This document shows, in pieces, positions 51,164-59,569 of a DNA stretch of 64,000 bases. Both the position numbers and the translations under genes were made by a program. Numbering within the stretch: the stretch's first letter is position 1; every line of letters begins with the position of its first letter. Origin of the DNA: an uncultured Dorea sp. (lineage in GTDB: Bacteria > Bacillota > Clostridia > Lachnospirales > Lachnospiraceae); NCBI GenBank assembly GCA_910584575.1, contig CAJUBG010000010.1, positions 5,261 to 69,260 of the forward strand, read 5' to 3'. Below the pieces are notes generated by a model. The model worked only from the letters and a program-made list of their open reading frames with translations, was not told the DNA's origin and did no database searches.

Positions 51164-51973
51164 TCATCCTTTTAATCCGTTTAACGCAACGCCTGCCTCA
51201 AATTTTGACTGTAACAGCAGATAGAATAAAAACGGCGGCAGGAACGTGATTACCGCACACGCCATAGAAAGCCCCACATCCACATCATACTGAGCCTTCA
51301 TCGTAGTCAATGCCAGCGGAAGCGTCCGCATGGTATCATTAGTAGTAATGATGAGAGGCCATGTGAAATTATTCCACGCCCCGATAAATGTAAAAATCGA
51401 AAGGGTCAGCATAGCAGATTTCACTAACGGCAGAATGACAGACCACAGAATCCTTCGGTTGGAGGCGCCGTCAATCCTGGCAGATTCCAGCAGTTCATCA
51501 GGGATGCCAAGAATCGCCTGCCTCATAATAAATACGCCGAACGCCGTAGGAAGGGGAAGAATCAGGGCTTTAAAGGTATTAACCCATCCCATTCCACGAA
51601 CCACGATATACAGCGGTACCAGAATCACTTCTGAGGGCACCAGCATGGTCAGTATCAACAGCAGGAAAATCTTATTATTCCCCTTGAATTTCAGCTTTGC
51701 AAACGCAAATCCGGCGGTGCAGCTCGTAAAAAGTGTCAGCGCCACACCTGCAAACGCGACGATGACGCTGTTCAGAAAATAACGTCCGATGGTACCGTCT
51801 GAGAAAATATTCTGATAATGCGTAAATGTCACATTAGATAAAGAAAAACTGAAATCATATGCATTTAACGTACTTTTCAGGGACATCAGTATCATGTATA
51901 CAAAGGGCAGGATGCAGAGCAAGGCTGTAAAAAGCAGCACAACATTTCCAAATATATGTGATAATTTCTTCAT
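51164..51973 (-). CDS. Carbohydrate-type ABC transporter permease (MalG-like)
   Basis: The 269-residue protein has six membrane helices and the EAA loop 'LLESARIDGASNRRILWSVIL'. It is the last gene of a three-gene minus-strand importer operon. ATG 51973 is used; it lies 7 bases from AGGAGGT, and an upstream GTG at 51982 is inside that site. The family imports sugars or polyols, but other substrates are possible. It ends in 'FEAGVALNGLKG', the usual C-terminus of this family. Confidence 0.9.
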   Translation of the reverse strand: MKKLSHIFGNVVLLFTALLCILPFVYMILMSLKSTLNAYDFSFSLSNVTFTHYQNIFSDGTIGRYFLNSVIVAFAGVALTLFTSCTAGFAFAKLKFKGNNKIFLLLILTMLVPSEVILVPLYIVVRGMGWVNTFKALILPLPTAFGVFIMRQAILGIPDELLESARIDGASNRRILWSVILPLVKSAMLTLSIFTFIGAWNNFTWPLIITTNDTMRTLPLALTTMKAQYDVDVGLSMACAVITFLPPFLFYLLLQSKFEAGVALNGLKG

Positions 51974-51985
51974 CGCAGCCACCTC

Positions 51986-52873
51986 CTATATCTCTGAAGC
52001 TTCGCGTCTCATAAAACGCTGCTGGAACAAAACGACCACCAGAACCATCAGCATCAGAACGTTGGAAACCGTCATGGCATATCCTGCTTTGCCGCCCTTG
52101 AAGGTAAGCTGGTAAGCGTACATAACCATGGTAGTGGTTGACATGGAGGGGCCGCCTCCGGTCATGGTGTATACGATATCAAATACCTGCATAGAGCTTA
52201 TGATGGCCAGAAATGTATTTAGAATCAGCGTTGGTTTCAAAAGAGGGAGCGTAATACGGAAGAAAATATCCCAGGAATTCGCGCCGTCTGAGCGCGCTGC
52301 CTCATAGTAGTTATCCGGTATGGACATCAGGGAGGACAGGGTAATAATCATGTAATATCCCATATTCTTCCATACGATGATCATGGACAAGGTGATAATC
52401 GCGGTTGTACTGCTGCCAAGAAGCATGGTAGGGTCAATCCCAAAAATCCCGAACAGAAAGCTGACTGCCGGATGCCCGCCGTTTAGGATGGCTTTCCATA
52501 CGGTGCCGACCACGGCGCTGGAGGACAGCACAGGAATAAATAACGCTGCCTTGGTAAATTTTCCAAGAAAAGTATCCTTTCTGGAGGCAATCAATGCGGC
52601 GAGAACCGTGGAGGCAATCATCTGTAAGGGAACTGCCATCACTGTAATCTTAACCGTATTAAGGATGCAGAGCTTAAGCTTGTCATCCCGCAGTAATTTC
52701 TGATAGTTGAAAAGTCCGTTGAATTTCGCCGGCGTAATGATGTTGTATTTCGTGAAGCTAAAACAGACTGCAATGATCAAAGATCCTGCCACAAACGTAA
52801 GCAGGATCAATGAAATCGGCGTGATATAAGCATAAGGCGAAAGAACGGACAATATGTTCTTCTTTTTCTTCAT
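51986..52873 (-). CDS. Carbohydrate-type ABC transporter permease (MalF-like)
   Basis: This 295-residue permease has six membrane helices, an N-terminal 'SPYAYITPISLILLTFVAGS', and the EAA loop 'YYEAARSDGANSWDIFFRITLP'. It lies between the binding protein and the MalG-like gene, with 10-12 base spacers. The ATPase for this system is not encoded here; such importers usually share a MsmX-type ATPase encoded elsewhere. Confidence 0.9.
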   Translation of the reverse strand: MKKKKNILSVLSPYAYITPISLILLTFVAGSLIIAVCFSFTKYNIITPAKFNGLFNYQKLLRDDKLKLCILNTVKITVMAVPLQMIASTVLAALIASRKDTFLGKFTKAALFIPVLSSSAVVGTVWKAILNGGHPAVSFLFGIFGIDPTMLLGSSTTAIITLSMIIVWKNMGYYMIITLSSLMSIPDNYYEAARSDGANSWDIFFRITLPLLKPTLILNTFLAIISSMQVFDIVYTMTGGGPSMSTTTMVMYAYQLTFKGGKAGYAMTVSNVLMLMVLVVVLFQQRFMRREASEI

Positions 52874-52882
52874 TTTTTTGTC

Positions 52883-54211
52883 CTATTCTTCGTTATCCGC
52901 CCAGTATTCGTCTAAGGTGTCATTTGCAAACTCGGCAGATTCATCCAATGCCTCCTGAACCTCCATCTTTCCTTCCATAATAGACTGGATATGGGCTGCA
53001 AGATTTTCCAGAATCTCACTTCCGCAAGGGCCAACCTGTAACGGACGCCATTTGTCACGGTCCTCGGAAACGATGCGCTCCATCTTCGGATCGCCGTTGT
53101 AGCTCTCGGACTTAGTCAGAGGCGCGCCGGGCGCAACCTTGTGGTATTCTGTCATAAATTCTGAGCTGCAAATGTATTTGATCAGCTTCATGGCAAGCTC
53201 AGGATTCTCGCAGGCTGACATAATAGACAGAGAATCGGCAGCACCGAAGGTTCCATAGTCGGCATTTTTCAGAGAGGTTACATAATCCCAGTTTAAGTCA
53301 GGATAGGACTCTTTGAACAGCGTCTCCTGTGACTGTGAGGAACGCGTAACGCCAAAGGCTGCCTTTCCTGCACCGAATACAGTAGAAAATGCGTCCTGGC
53401 CGGACAGAGAGAGCAGATTTTCCGGCATATAGTCTTTCAGGCTTAAGAAGAACTCGATTGCCTCGGCGCCGTTCTTGTCATTGAAGCGCGCGCTCTTAAG
53501 GTCGTCTGCGTAGATATCTCCGCCTGCCTGCCAGATGAGGCTGTAAATATAGGAATTCATCATGTACAGGTTGCTCATGTCTCCGCTGTTTAAGCCCACA
53601 GCGTATCCGTACTGGTCAATCTTGCCGTCGCCGTCTGTGTCCTGGGTAGCTTTTTCACAGATGCGCGCAAAATCCTCCCATGTCTCAGGTGCGGTTTCAT
53701 CGATGCTATCCAGAATGTCCTGGTTATAATAAAGAACGAAAGGCACGCCGGTTACGATTGGCATACCGTATAATCCGCCCATCATCTCCCCGCGGTCTAA
53801 GTACAGGTATTCGTCATAGTCAGCGTCGTCAACCATATCAGTCAGGTCGATGACCGCGCCGGAAGAAATGTAGGTGGGATACATCTCTGCGTACATATAA
53901 CCGATGTCCGGACCTTCTCCTGCGCTGATGGCGGTGGACCATTTCTCCTCGTAAGTGTCCCACGGAATCAGCTCTATCTCGACCTGGCAGTTGTTCTCCT
54001 TCTCGAAGTCCTCCAACAATGGTTTGAAGTTGTTTTCCGTATCGTCATCCAGTGGTGGAAGCCACATGGTCAGGGTGGTCTTGCCGGAATCATCTTTAGA
54101 GCCGCTGCCTCCTTCGCTGCCGCTGCCGTTACCGTTGCCACCGCATCCGGCAGCAAGGGCAGCTACCAAGGATGTGCATAACAGGGTACTCATCAGTTTC
54201 TTTTTCGTCAT
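52883..54211 (-). CDS. Extracellular solute-binding lipoprotein (family 1)
   Basis: The 442-residue lipoprotein has a signal with lipobox 'AAGC' near residue 23 and a Gly/Ser-rich linker. The mature part is a family 1 solute binder ('TTLTMWLPPLDDD', 'YEEKWSTAISAGEGPDIGYM', 'VPFVLYYNQDILD'). It is the first gene of the minus operon. AGAGGAGG precedes the ATG. It belongs to the same broad family as the plus-strand binder at 56435, suggesting two importers of related compounds either side of the methyltransferase gene. Confidence 0.9.
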   Translation of the reverse strand: MTKKKLMSTLLCTSLVAALAAGCGGNGNGSGSEGGSGSKDDSGKTTLTMWLPPLDDDTENNFKPLLEDFEKENNCQVEIELIPWDTYEEKWSTAISAGEGPDIGYMYAEMYPTYISSGAVIDLTDMVDDADYDEYLYLDRGEMMGGLYGMPIVTGVPFVLYYNQDILDSIDETAPETWEDFARICEKATQDTDGDGKIDQYGYAVGLNSGDMSNLYMMNSYIYSLIWQAGGDIYADDLKSARFNDKNGAEAIEFFLSLKDYMPENLLSLSGQDAFSTVFGAGKAAFGVTRSSQSQETLFKESYPDLNWDYVTSLKNADYGTFGAADSLSIMSACENPELAMKLIKYICSSEFMTEYHKVAPGAPLTKSESYNGDPKMERIVSEDRDKWRPLQVGPCGSEILENLAAHIQSIMEGKMEVQEALDESAEFANDTLDEYWADNEE

Positions 54212-54270
54212 AATCCTTTTCCTCCTCTGTGATATTTCACTCGATATCTTCGGTATTATGTTTCAGTGTA

Positions 54271-54299
54271 AGTATATAATAGGGGGAGGGTATTTTCAA
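54271..54299 (-). promoter_or_regulatory. Minus-strand promoter of importer operon
   Basis: On the minus strand, TTGAAA (54299-54294), 17 bases, TATACT (54276-54271). The -35 element touches the edge of the 32-bp palindrome at 54298-54329. Confidence 0.6.
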
Positions 54300-54334
54300 A
54301 TAGATATATTTTATAAAATATATCTATTTATAGA
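54298..54334. promoter_or_regulatory. 32-bp perfect palindrome, shared operator-like element
   Basis: Positions 54298-54329 form a perfect 32-bp palindrome (AAATAGATAT at one end, ATATCTATTT at the other). It lies between the divergent importer and methyltransferase genes. The overlapping 16-mer TATATCTATTTATAGA (54319-54334) occurs as its exact reverse complement at 56335-56350. The position next to both promoters suggests a binding site controlling both directions. Confidence 0.65.
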
Positions 54335-54360
54335 ATTATTGTATAAATAGAATTGCAGGA

Positions 54361-54390
54361 TTGTCTAATGTAAGAATTTTGTGATATGAT
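54361..54390 (+). promoter_or_regulatory. Plus-strand promoter of methyltransferase/acyltransferase genes
   Basis: TTGTCT (54361-54366), 18 bases, TATGAT (54385-54390), 36 bases before the start codon at 54427. The palindromic element lies about 30 bases upstream of the -35, a usual activator position. Confidence 0.55.
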
Positions 54391-54426
54391 AAATCCATAT
54401 ATTTCTGTCATATGGGAGGATATGCT

Positions 54427-55491
54427 ATGAAGCTTCAGAAACACGAGGAGATGACCCCGCAGGAGAGAAGGGCGGCGATTCGGGAAGGACGGGATTATGA
54501 CCGCATTCCCTGCGTACCGTTTATGGGTGAGTTCAAGTGCAATCTTACGAAAGTCAGCGTATGGGATTTCTGGCATGACCCACGGAAGATGGCGGAGGTT
54601 GAGATTGCCGCTTTTAACCGTTATGGCTATGACCGGATTGTAATTGGACCCAACACCAGAGGGATTACGGAGGCGTTGGGGGGAAGGTTCGTCTATCCTG
54701 AAAAGGGGCTTCCCTATAATGACAAACCTTTGTTACAGGAATATAGTCAGTTAGATGGCATAGAGGCTGCGGATGCGAAGAAGAATGAGCGAATCCTGAC
54801 ATTTGCAAGAGAGGCAGAGCTTTTGGCAAAAGAGGCTTTCGGCATCGTTCCAATTGAGGTCAGTATCGGAGGACCCTTTACCATTGCGTCGAATCTCAGA
54901 GGGGTTGAGCTTCTGCTGCGGGACTGCCGGAAATATCCGGAGGAAATCCACCGGCTGATGAGGCTGATTACAGAGAGCCAGAAGTCGTGTATCGACATGG
55001 CGGCAGAGTTTGGCTTCGGAATTGCTATGGCGGATCCGGTTGCCAATCCGGCGCTTATTGGACCGAAGATGTACGAGAAGTTCGTGTTCCCGTATACAAA
55101 GGAGATTACAGATTATGCCCTTCTTAAGACCAATGAACGTGTATCCCTTCACATGTGCGGGAAAACTTATAATATATGGAAATATTTGTGCCAGTATGAG
55201 TTAAATGAGTTAAGCCTTGACAATATTATCGACCTTGAGCGTGCTGTGTTGGAATTGGGAGACCAACTTCCAATTGCGGGAAACGTGGACCCGGTGGAGG
55301 TTGTGATGAACGGCAGCAGGGAGGAAATCCATCATGCGGTTAAAAGCTGTATTGAGATTGGGAAAAAAGCAAAGAAGGGGTACGTGCTGGCAACAGGATG
55401 CGACGTGCCGGATACGACAGACCCGCTAAAGATTGACTGGCTGATGGAGGCGGCCAGACAATATGGGAAAACAGGAGAGAGAACGATATGA
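54427..55491 (+). CDS. URO-D superfamily methyltransferase-like protein
   Basis: The 354-residue protein resembles the one encoded at 29977: 'EEMTPQERRAAIREGRDYDRIP' at the start and 'SIGGPFTIASNLRGVELLL' in the barrel. The zinc site is present as 'LHMCGK' with a later Cys in 'LATGCDVP'. No corrinoid gene lies beside it, so it may use the corrinoid protein encoded at 32128 or work differently. ATG 54427 is 7 bases after GGGAGG; an ATG at 54412 overlaps that site. The stop overlaps the next start. Confidence 0.8.
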   Translation: MKLQKHEEMTPQERRAAIREGRDYDRIPCVPFMGEFKCNLTKVSVWDFWHDPRKMAEVEIAAFNRYGYDRIVIGPNTRGITEALGGRFVYPEKGLPYNDKPLLQEYSQLDGIEAADAKKNERILTFAREAELLAKEAFGIVPIEVSIGGPFTIASNLRGVELLLRDCRKYPEEIHRLMRLITESQKSCIDMAAEFGFGIAMADPVANPALIGPKMYEKFVFPYTKEITDYALLKTNERVSLHMCGKTYNIWKYLCQYELNELSLDNIIDLERAVLELGDQLPIAGNVDPVEVVMNGSREEIHHAVKSCIEIGKKAKKGYVLATGCDVPDTTDPLKIDWLMEAARQYGKTGERTI

Positions 55492-56294
55492 CGTTAGAAG
55501 AATTAATGAAGCGGCTTCATCTGCCGCAGGCCGCATGTGAGACGCTTTGCGAAGAACGAATCAGCGGGAAGGAGTACAAGGTCTGGAAAGACAAGTTCTA
55601 TCAGGATATCAAGCAGTTTATCAATGAATGGAAAGAAATAGACGAACGCCTAGCCTGGGCCTTGGAGTTCTATCTGAAGCTGGCAATCGATACCTATGAA
55701 GAATACCAAAAGAAAGGATATGCAGACAAGGTGTTTGACCAGACCTTCTACGACATTACAATCTGGTGCAATGAATGTTACAAAAAACACGGCGTCTATG
55801 GCCTGGAGGAACTCTGGTGGCTTGGTTTGTCGGTAAAAATGGGGCTATTCCGGCTTGGAAGGCTGCAATTTGAGCCAATACTGGTTCAGAAGGACATGAA
55901 GGGGGAGGGTCAGGAGATTCTGGCAGGAACCAGGGCGCTGAACGTACATATTCCCGCGGGGGAGCCCTTAGGGTATGAGGAATGTCAGGAGTCTTTTGAC
56001 CAGGCATTAGAATTCTTCGGGGAGGAATACCGGGTATTCGTCTGCGACTCCTGGCTTCTGTCTCCCCATTTGCAGGAGATTCTTCCGGATACAAGCAATA
56101 TCATCCGTTTTCAGAAGCTTTTTTGTGTGACGGAGGTTGGCTATCCATATCCCCAGGCAGAGCAGAGAATCTTTGGGGAGGTACTTGATGATAAGAAAAA
56201 TTATCCGGAGGATACGTCGCTTCAGAGAAAGGCGAAGGAATATGTGTTGTCCGGTCGGGACATTGGAATCGGCGTCGGCTTTTTTTCACGTTAA
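55488..56294 (+). CDS. Acyltransferase-domain protein (NAT_N/GNAT_C type)
   Basis: This 268-residue protein looks like the two-domain NAT_N plus GNAT_C 'acyltransferase domain' family of Firmicutes. The N-terminal half is helical ('DERLAWALEFYLKLAIDTYE'), the C-terminal half contains 'LNVHIPAGEPLGYEECQESF', 'VFVCDSWLLSPHLQEILPDT' and a closing 'ERRIF'-like segment. The reaction is not known. It overlaps the methyltransferase stop (ATGA), so the two are translated together. The family name is recalled from pattern, so caution is due. Confidence 0.6.
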   Translation: MTLEELMKRLHLPQAACETLCEERISGKEYKVWKDKFYQDIKQFINEWKEIDERLAWALEFYLKLAIDTYEEYQKKGYADKVFDQTFYDITIWCNECYKKHGVYGLEELWWLGLSVKMGLFRLGRLQFEPILVQKDMKGEGQEILAGTRALNVHIPAGEPLGYEECQESFDQALEFFGEEYRVFVCDSWLLSPHLQEILPDTSNIIRFQKLFCVTEVGYPYPQAEQRIFGEVLDDKKNYPEDTSLQRKAKEYVLSGRDIGIGVGFFSR

Positions 56295-56325
56295 AGATAC
56301 ATTTACCGGAGTAAATAATCTGAGA

Positions 56326-56350
56326 TAGATATTGTCTATAAATAGATATA
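56326..56350. promoter_or_regulatory. Shared AT-rich element upstream of importer operon
   Basis: TAGATATTGTCTATAAA (56326-56342) is the exact reverse complement of 26192-26208, and TCTATAAATAGATATA (56335-56350) of 54319-54334. A TATAAT lies downstream at 56393-56398. The element is about 45-70 bases upstream of that -10. Confidence 0.65.
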
Positions 56351-56434
56351 ATATATTGATATTACTGATTTAACAACGGGAAAATTTTGGATTATAATGT
56401 AAAATGAGATTACAAAAGAAAGGAAATCAGTAGT

Positions 56435-57763
56435 ATGAAAAGGAAATGGATAAGTGCATTGCTGTGTGCATCAATGGTAGCTGCACTGGCAGCGGGATGT
56501 GGATCTGACGCTGGTTCAGGTTCTGATTCAGGTTCAGGAGAAAGCGAGGAAAAGAGCGAGTCATCTGACGGAAAGACTACGCTTACCTTCTGGTGTCATG
56601 AGAATGAGCCGTGGGTAAAATCTTACAAGGAGATGGCGAAGAAGTTTGAGGATGCTAATCCGGATTATACGGTAGAAGTTCAGGATTATCCCTTCAACGT
56701 GTACAACGACAAGATTCAGACAGCATTGACGTCATCCACAGCAGGGCCGGATATTGTGGCAGTCTGGGGAGGAACCGCGCCTTCGTTTATCGAGTCGGAT
56801 GCTCTGTCAGAGGTGCCGGAGGACATGGTAAAGGAGTTAGAGGAGGATTACCTTGCGCCAACCCTTGGCATTTATCAGAAAGAAGGAAAATATTACGGTG
56901 TTCCTATGGAGTTTAATCTGGAATACGGCGGGATGATCGTCAATAAGAAGCTTTTTGGCGATACTCCTTATCCGGAGACATGGGAAGACTTAAGGAAGGT
57001 TTCTAAGGAAGTATCCAAGAAGAACGGCGATATCGTAGAGATGAAAGGGTTCGAGATGATGGACACAGACTCTTTGATCTGTAACTATCTTGCCATGATT
57101 CTGCAACAGGGCGGGCAGTACCTTAAGGACGATGGCTCGATAGATTTTGCCACTCCGGAGGGCATCAAGGCCATGGAGGAGGTTCTTGATATGTACAAGA
57201 ACGGAGAGTGTGACCTTGAGAATCTGACGGCAGGCGAATATTGCTACAATGACGTATATCAGGACAAGGGCTACATGGCGTCAGTGGGTTCATGGGCAAT
57301 CGGCGAGGGGTCAGGCTCTTATGATTTGACCTACGGCGAGGATTACGAGTATGTGCCGGTGCCGCAGTACGGCGAGCAGATGGCATTTGCCTCTGAGACC
57401 GGATGGGGAATCATTATTCCGGAGAATGGCGCCAACAAGGAGGCGGCGTGGGAATTCGTGAAGTTTTTCAGTGAGCCGGAGAATCTGGTACAGCATAACA
57501 TTGCATGTAACCAGCTTCCGCCGCGGAAATCTTTGTTAGACAGCGAGGAATACAAAGAGGCAATGCCGAATATTACATTCCTGCTTGACATTCTTCCAAG
57601 CGGTCAGTGGATGGGACCATATAACACATCAGACATGCGTGAGATCTTTAACCAGATGTTTATCGATCTGTGTCAGTCTGACAGTCCGGATGTAGAGGGG
57701 GCGCTTAAAGACGCGTCTGCCAAGATTACAGAAGGGTGCCAGATTAGTTACTCAATGGATTAA
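56435..57763 (+). CDS. Extracellular solute-binding lipoprotein (family 1)
   Basis: The 442-residue lipoprotein has a signal with lipobox 'AAGC' near residue 22 and a Ser/Gly/Glu linker. The binder region starts 'TTLTFWCHENEPWVKSYKEM' and includes 'SSTAGPDIVAVWGG' and 'YYGVPMEFNLEYGGMIVNKK'. AAAGGAAAT precedes the ATG. Its operon also has two permeases and a DUF4091 protein, so a glycan-derived ligand is likely. A hairpin follows and may keep this gene's transcript more abundant than the permease transcript. Confidence 0.92.
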   Translation: MKRKWISALLCASMVAALAAGCGSDAGSGSDSGSGESEEKSESSDGKTTLTFWCHENEPWVKSYKEMAKKFEDANPDYTVEVQDYPFNVYNDKIQTALTSSTAGPDIVAVWGGTAPSFIESDALSEVPEDMVKELEEDYLAPTLGIYQKEGKYYGVPMEFNLEYGGMIVNKKLFGDTPYPETWEDLRKVSKEVSKKNGDIVEMKGFEMMDTDSLICNYLAMILQQGGQYLKDDGSIDFATPEGIKAMEEVLDMYKNGECDLENLTAGEYCYNDVYQDKGYMASVGSWAIGEGSGSYDLTYGEDYEYVPVPQYGEQMAFASETGWGIIIPENGANKEAAWEFVKFFSEPENLVQHNIACNQLPPRKSLLDSEEYKEAMPNITFLLDILPSGQWMGPYNTSDMREIFNQMFIDLCQSDSPDVEGALKDASAKITEGCQISYSMD

Positions 57764-57778
57764 GATATAATATAAGAC

Positions 57779-57813
57779 GGCAGAGGATACGGCTTGTGTT
57801 CTCTGCCATTTTT
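57779..57813 (+). terminator. Attenuator hairpin between binder and permease genes
   Basis: GGCAGAG (57779-57785) pairs with CTCTGCC (57801-57807) and is followed by ATTTTT. The permease start lies 11 bases further on, and no new promoter was seen, so it probably terminates partially. Confidence 0.6.
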
Positions 57814-57823
57814 GGAGAATGGT

Positions 57824-58702
57824 ATGAAAAATAATCGATTTGTAGCGATAGTGCTTATCCCTGGTTTTCTGTTCCTGCTGGTGTTTGTTGTGTTTCCGGT
57901 GGTGTATGGACTGGGAATCTCTCTCTACGATTATAATCCGGCGAATTCCCAGAATCCATTTACCGGCATCGAGAATTATAAACGGCTGCTTCATGACGAG
58001 GTGTTTTGGATTGCCGTCAAGAATACGATTTTCTTCTGCGCGGCGGCGGTGACGGCGAATATTGTGATTACATTGTTTCTTGCTGAGATTATCTCAATCC
58101 TTCCGTCGAAATGGATGAAAACCCTGTTTCGGACGATACTGTTTATCCCCTGCATCGCGCCCATGGTGGGTACTTCTACGGTATGGAAGTATGGAATCTT
58201 TGGTACGGACGGGGGCGCGATGAACCGGATAGCCGGACTCTTTGGGGCTGCGCCGAAGAACTGGTTTCTGACTACATGGCAGTTTATGATTTTGATTATT
58301 GTTTTTACGCTGTGGGCGGACATAGGATATAATGTAGTGCTGTTTACAGCGGGAATCGAGGGCGTGCCGAAGGAATTCGAGGAGGCGGGCGCCATTGACG
58401 GGGCGGGGCCTGTGCGTAGGTTTCTGTATATTAAGCTGCCGCTTATGGGGCGCACATTTGCGTTTGTGGCGATTATGACTATGGCAAACTATTTCCAGAT
58501 GTTCGCCCAGTTCCGTGTATTTGCAGCCAGCGGAGGAAGGAATAATTCCGCTATGGTGCTGACCAACTATGTGTATAAGATGAGCTTTGACAGCTTTGAT
58601 ATGGGCTATGCCTCGGCGGTTGCGGCGGCATTGTTTGTGCTGGTGTTTGCGGTTGCCATGGTTCAGAATAAGCTGATGCGTATGGATTGGAGTTATGAGT
58701 AA
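57824..58702 (+). CDS. Carbohydrate-type ABC permease (MalF-like)
   Basis: This 292-residue permease has six membrane helices and the EAA loop 'EFEEAGAIDGAGPVRRFLYIKLP'. ATG 57824 follows GGAGAATGGT; a start at 57794 lies inside the hairpin and is rejected. Its stop overlaps the next start. Partner of the MalG-like permease and the binder just upstream. Confidence 0.9.
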   Translation: MKNNRFVAIVLIPGFLFLLVFVVFPVVYGLGISLYDYNPANSQNPFTGIENYKRLLHDEVFWIAVKNTIFFCAAAVTANIVITLFLAEIISILPSKWMKTLFRTILFIPCIAPMVGTSTVWKYGIFGTDGGAMNRIAGLFGAAPKNWFLTTWQFMILIIVFTLWADIGYNVVLFTAGIEGVPKEFEEAGAIDGAGPVRRFLYIKLPLMGRTFAFVAIMTMANYFQMFAQFRVFAASGGRNNSAMVLTNYVYKMSFDSFDMGYASAVAAALFVLVFAVAMVQNKLMRMDWSYE

Positions 58703-59538
58703 TGGGACGAAAGAAAAAATCAGTATATAAGAAATATCATTATGCCATTATCGTATTTCTGGTAGTATTTTCTGTTCTTATGATGTATCCTATGATATGG
58801 ATGTTCCTGACGTCTTTTAAGAGCAATGCGGAGATTCGTACCTATCGGACGAAGTTTCTGCCCATTGAGTGGACGGTGGAGGGATACCAGAGCGCCTTTG
58901 AACGGGCGCCGATTGCAAGCTGGTTTGTGAACAGTATGTTTGTGACCATCTGCGTCACTGCGGCGGTGATTCTCACCAGCACATTGATTGGTTTCGTGTT
59001 TGCCAAGTATGAGTTCAGAGGAAAGAAGATTTTGTTCGTGCTTCTTTTGGCGACCATGATGGTTCCGCCTCAGGTCACCATGATTCCCAGGTATCTGATG
59101 ATTCAGAAAATGCACCTGTTTAATACAAGGTGGGCGTTGGTGGTTCCGGGTCTTGTCAGCGCATTTTCTATCTATCTGGCGAGGCAGTTTATTGCGGATA
59201 TACCGGACAGCCTGTGTGAAGCGGCAAAGATTGACGGCGCAGGGCCGTTTCGGATTTACTGGCACGTGATTCTGCCTAATATCCGGCCTGCTATCGGCTC
59301 TATTGGGATATTTACGGCAATGATGCATTGGAATGATTATCTGAATCCTCTTCTGATGCTGAATGATATGGAAAAAATGACGCTGCCCCTTGGGCTGGTG
59401 ATTTTTGATAACCAGCGGTCTATGGATTTGTCTGCCACCATGGCGGCGGCAACGCTGATTATGCTGCCTATGATCGTGATTTTCCTGATTTTCCAGAAGC
59501 AGTTTATCAAGGGAATGACCATGAGTGGGATAAAATAA
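58702..59538 (+). CDS. Carbohydrate-type ABC permease (MalG-like)
   Basis: The 278-residue permease has six membrane helices and the loop 'LCEAAKIDGAGPFRIYWHVILP'. It is coupled to the preceding permease (TAATG) and ends in 'QKQFIKGMTMSGIK', usual for this family. No ATPase gene is present in the operon; a shared ATPase is assumed. Confidence 0.9.
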   Translation: MGRKKKSVYKKYHYAIIVFLVVFSVLMMYPMIWMFLTSFKSNAEIRTYRTKFLPIEWTVEGYQSAFERAPIASWFVNSMFVTICVTAAVILTSTLIGFVFAKYEFRGKKILFVLLLATMMVPPQVTMIPRYLMIQKMHLFNTRWALVVPGLVSAFSIYLARQFIADIPDSLCEAAKIDGAGPFRIYWHVILPNIRPAIGSIGIFTAMMHWNDYLNPLLMLNDMEKMTLPLGLVIFDNQRSMDLSATMAAATLIMLPMIVIFLIFQKQFIKGMTMSGIK

Positions 59539-59569
59539 AAAGTATATAAAAAAATAAAAGAGAGGTAAG

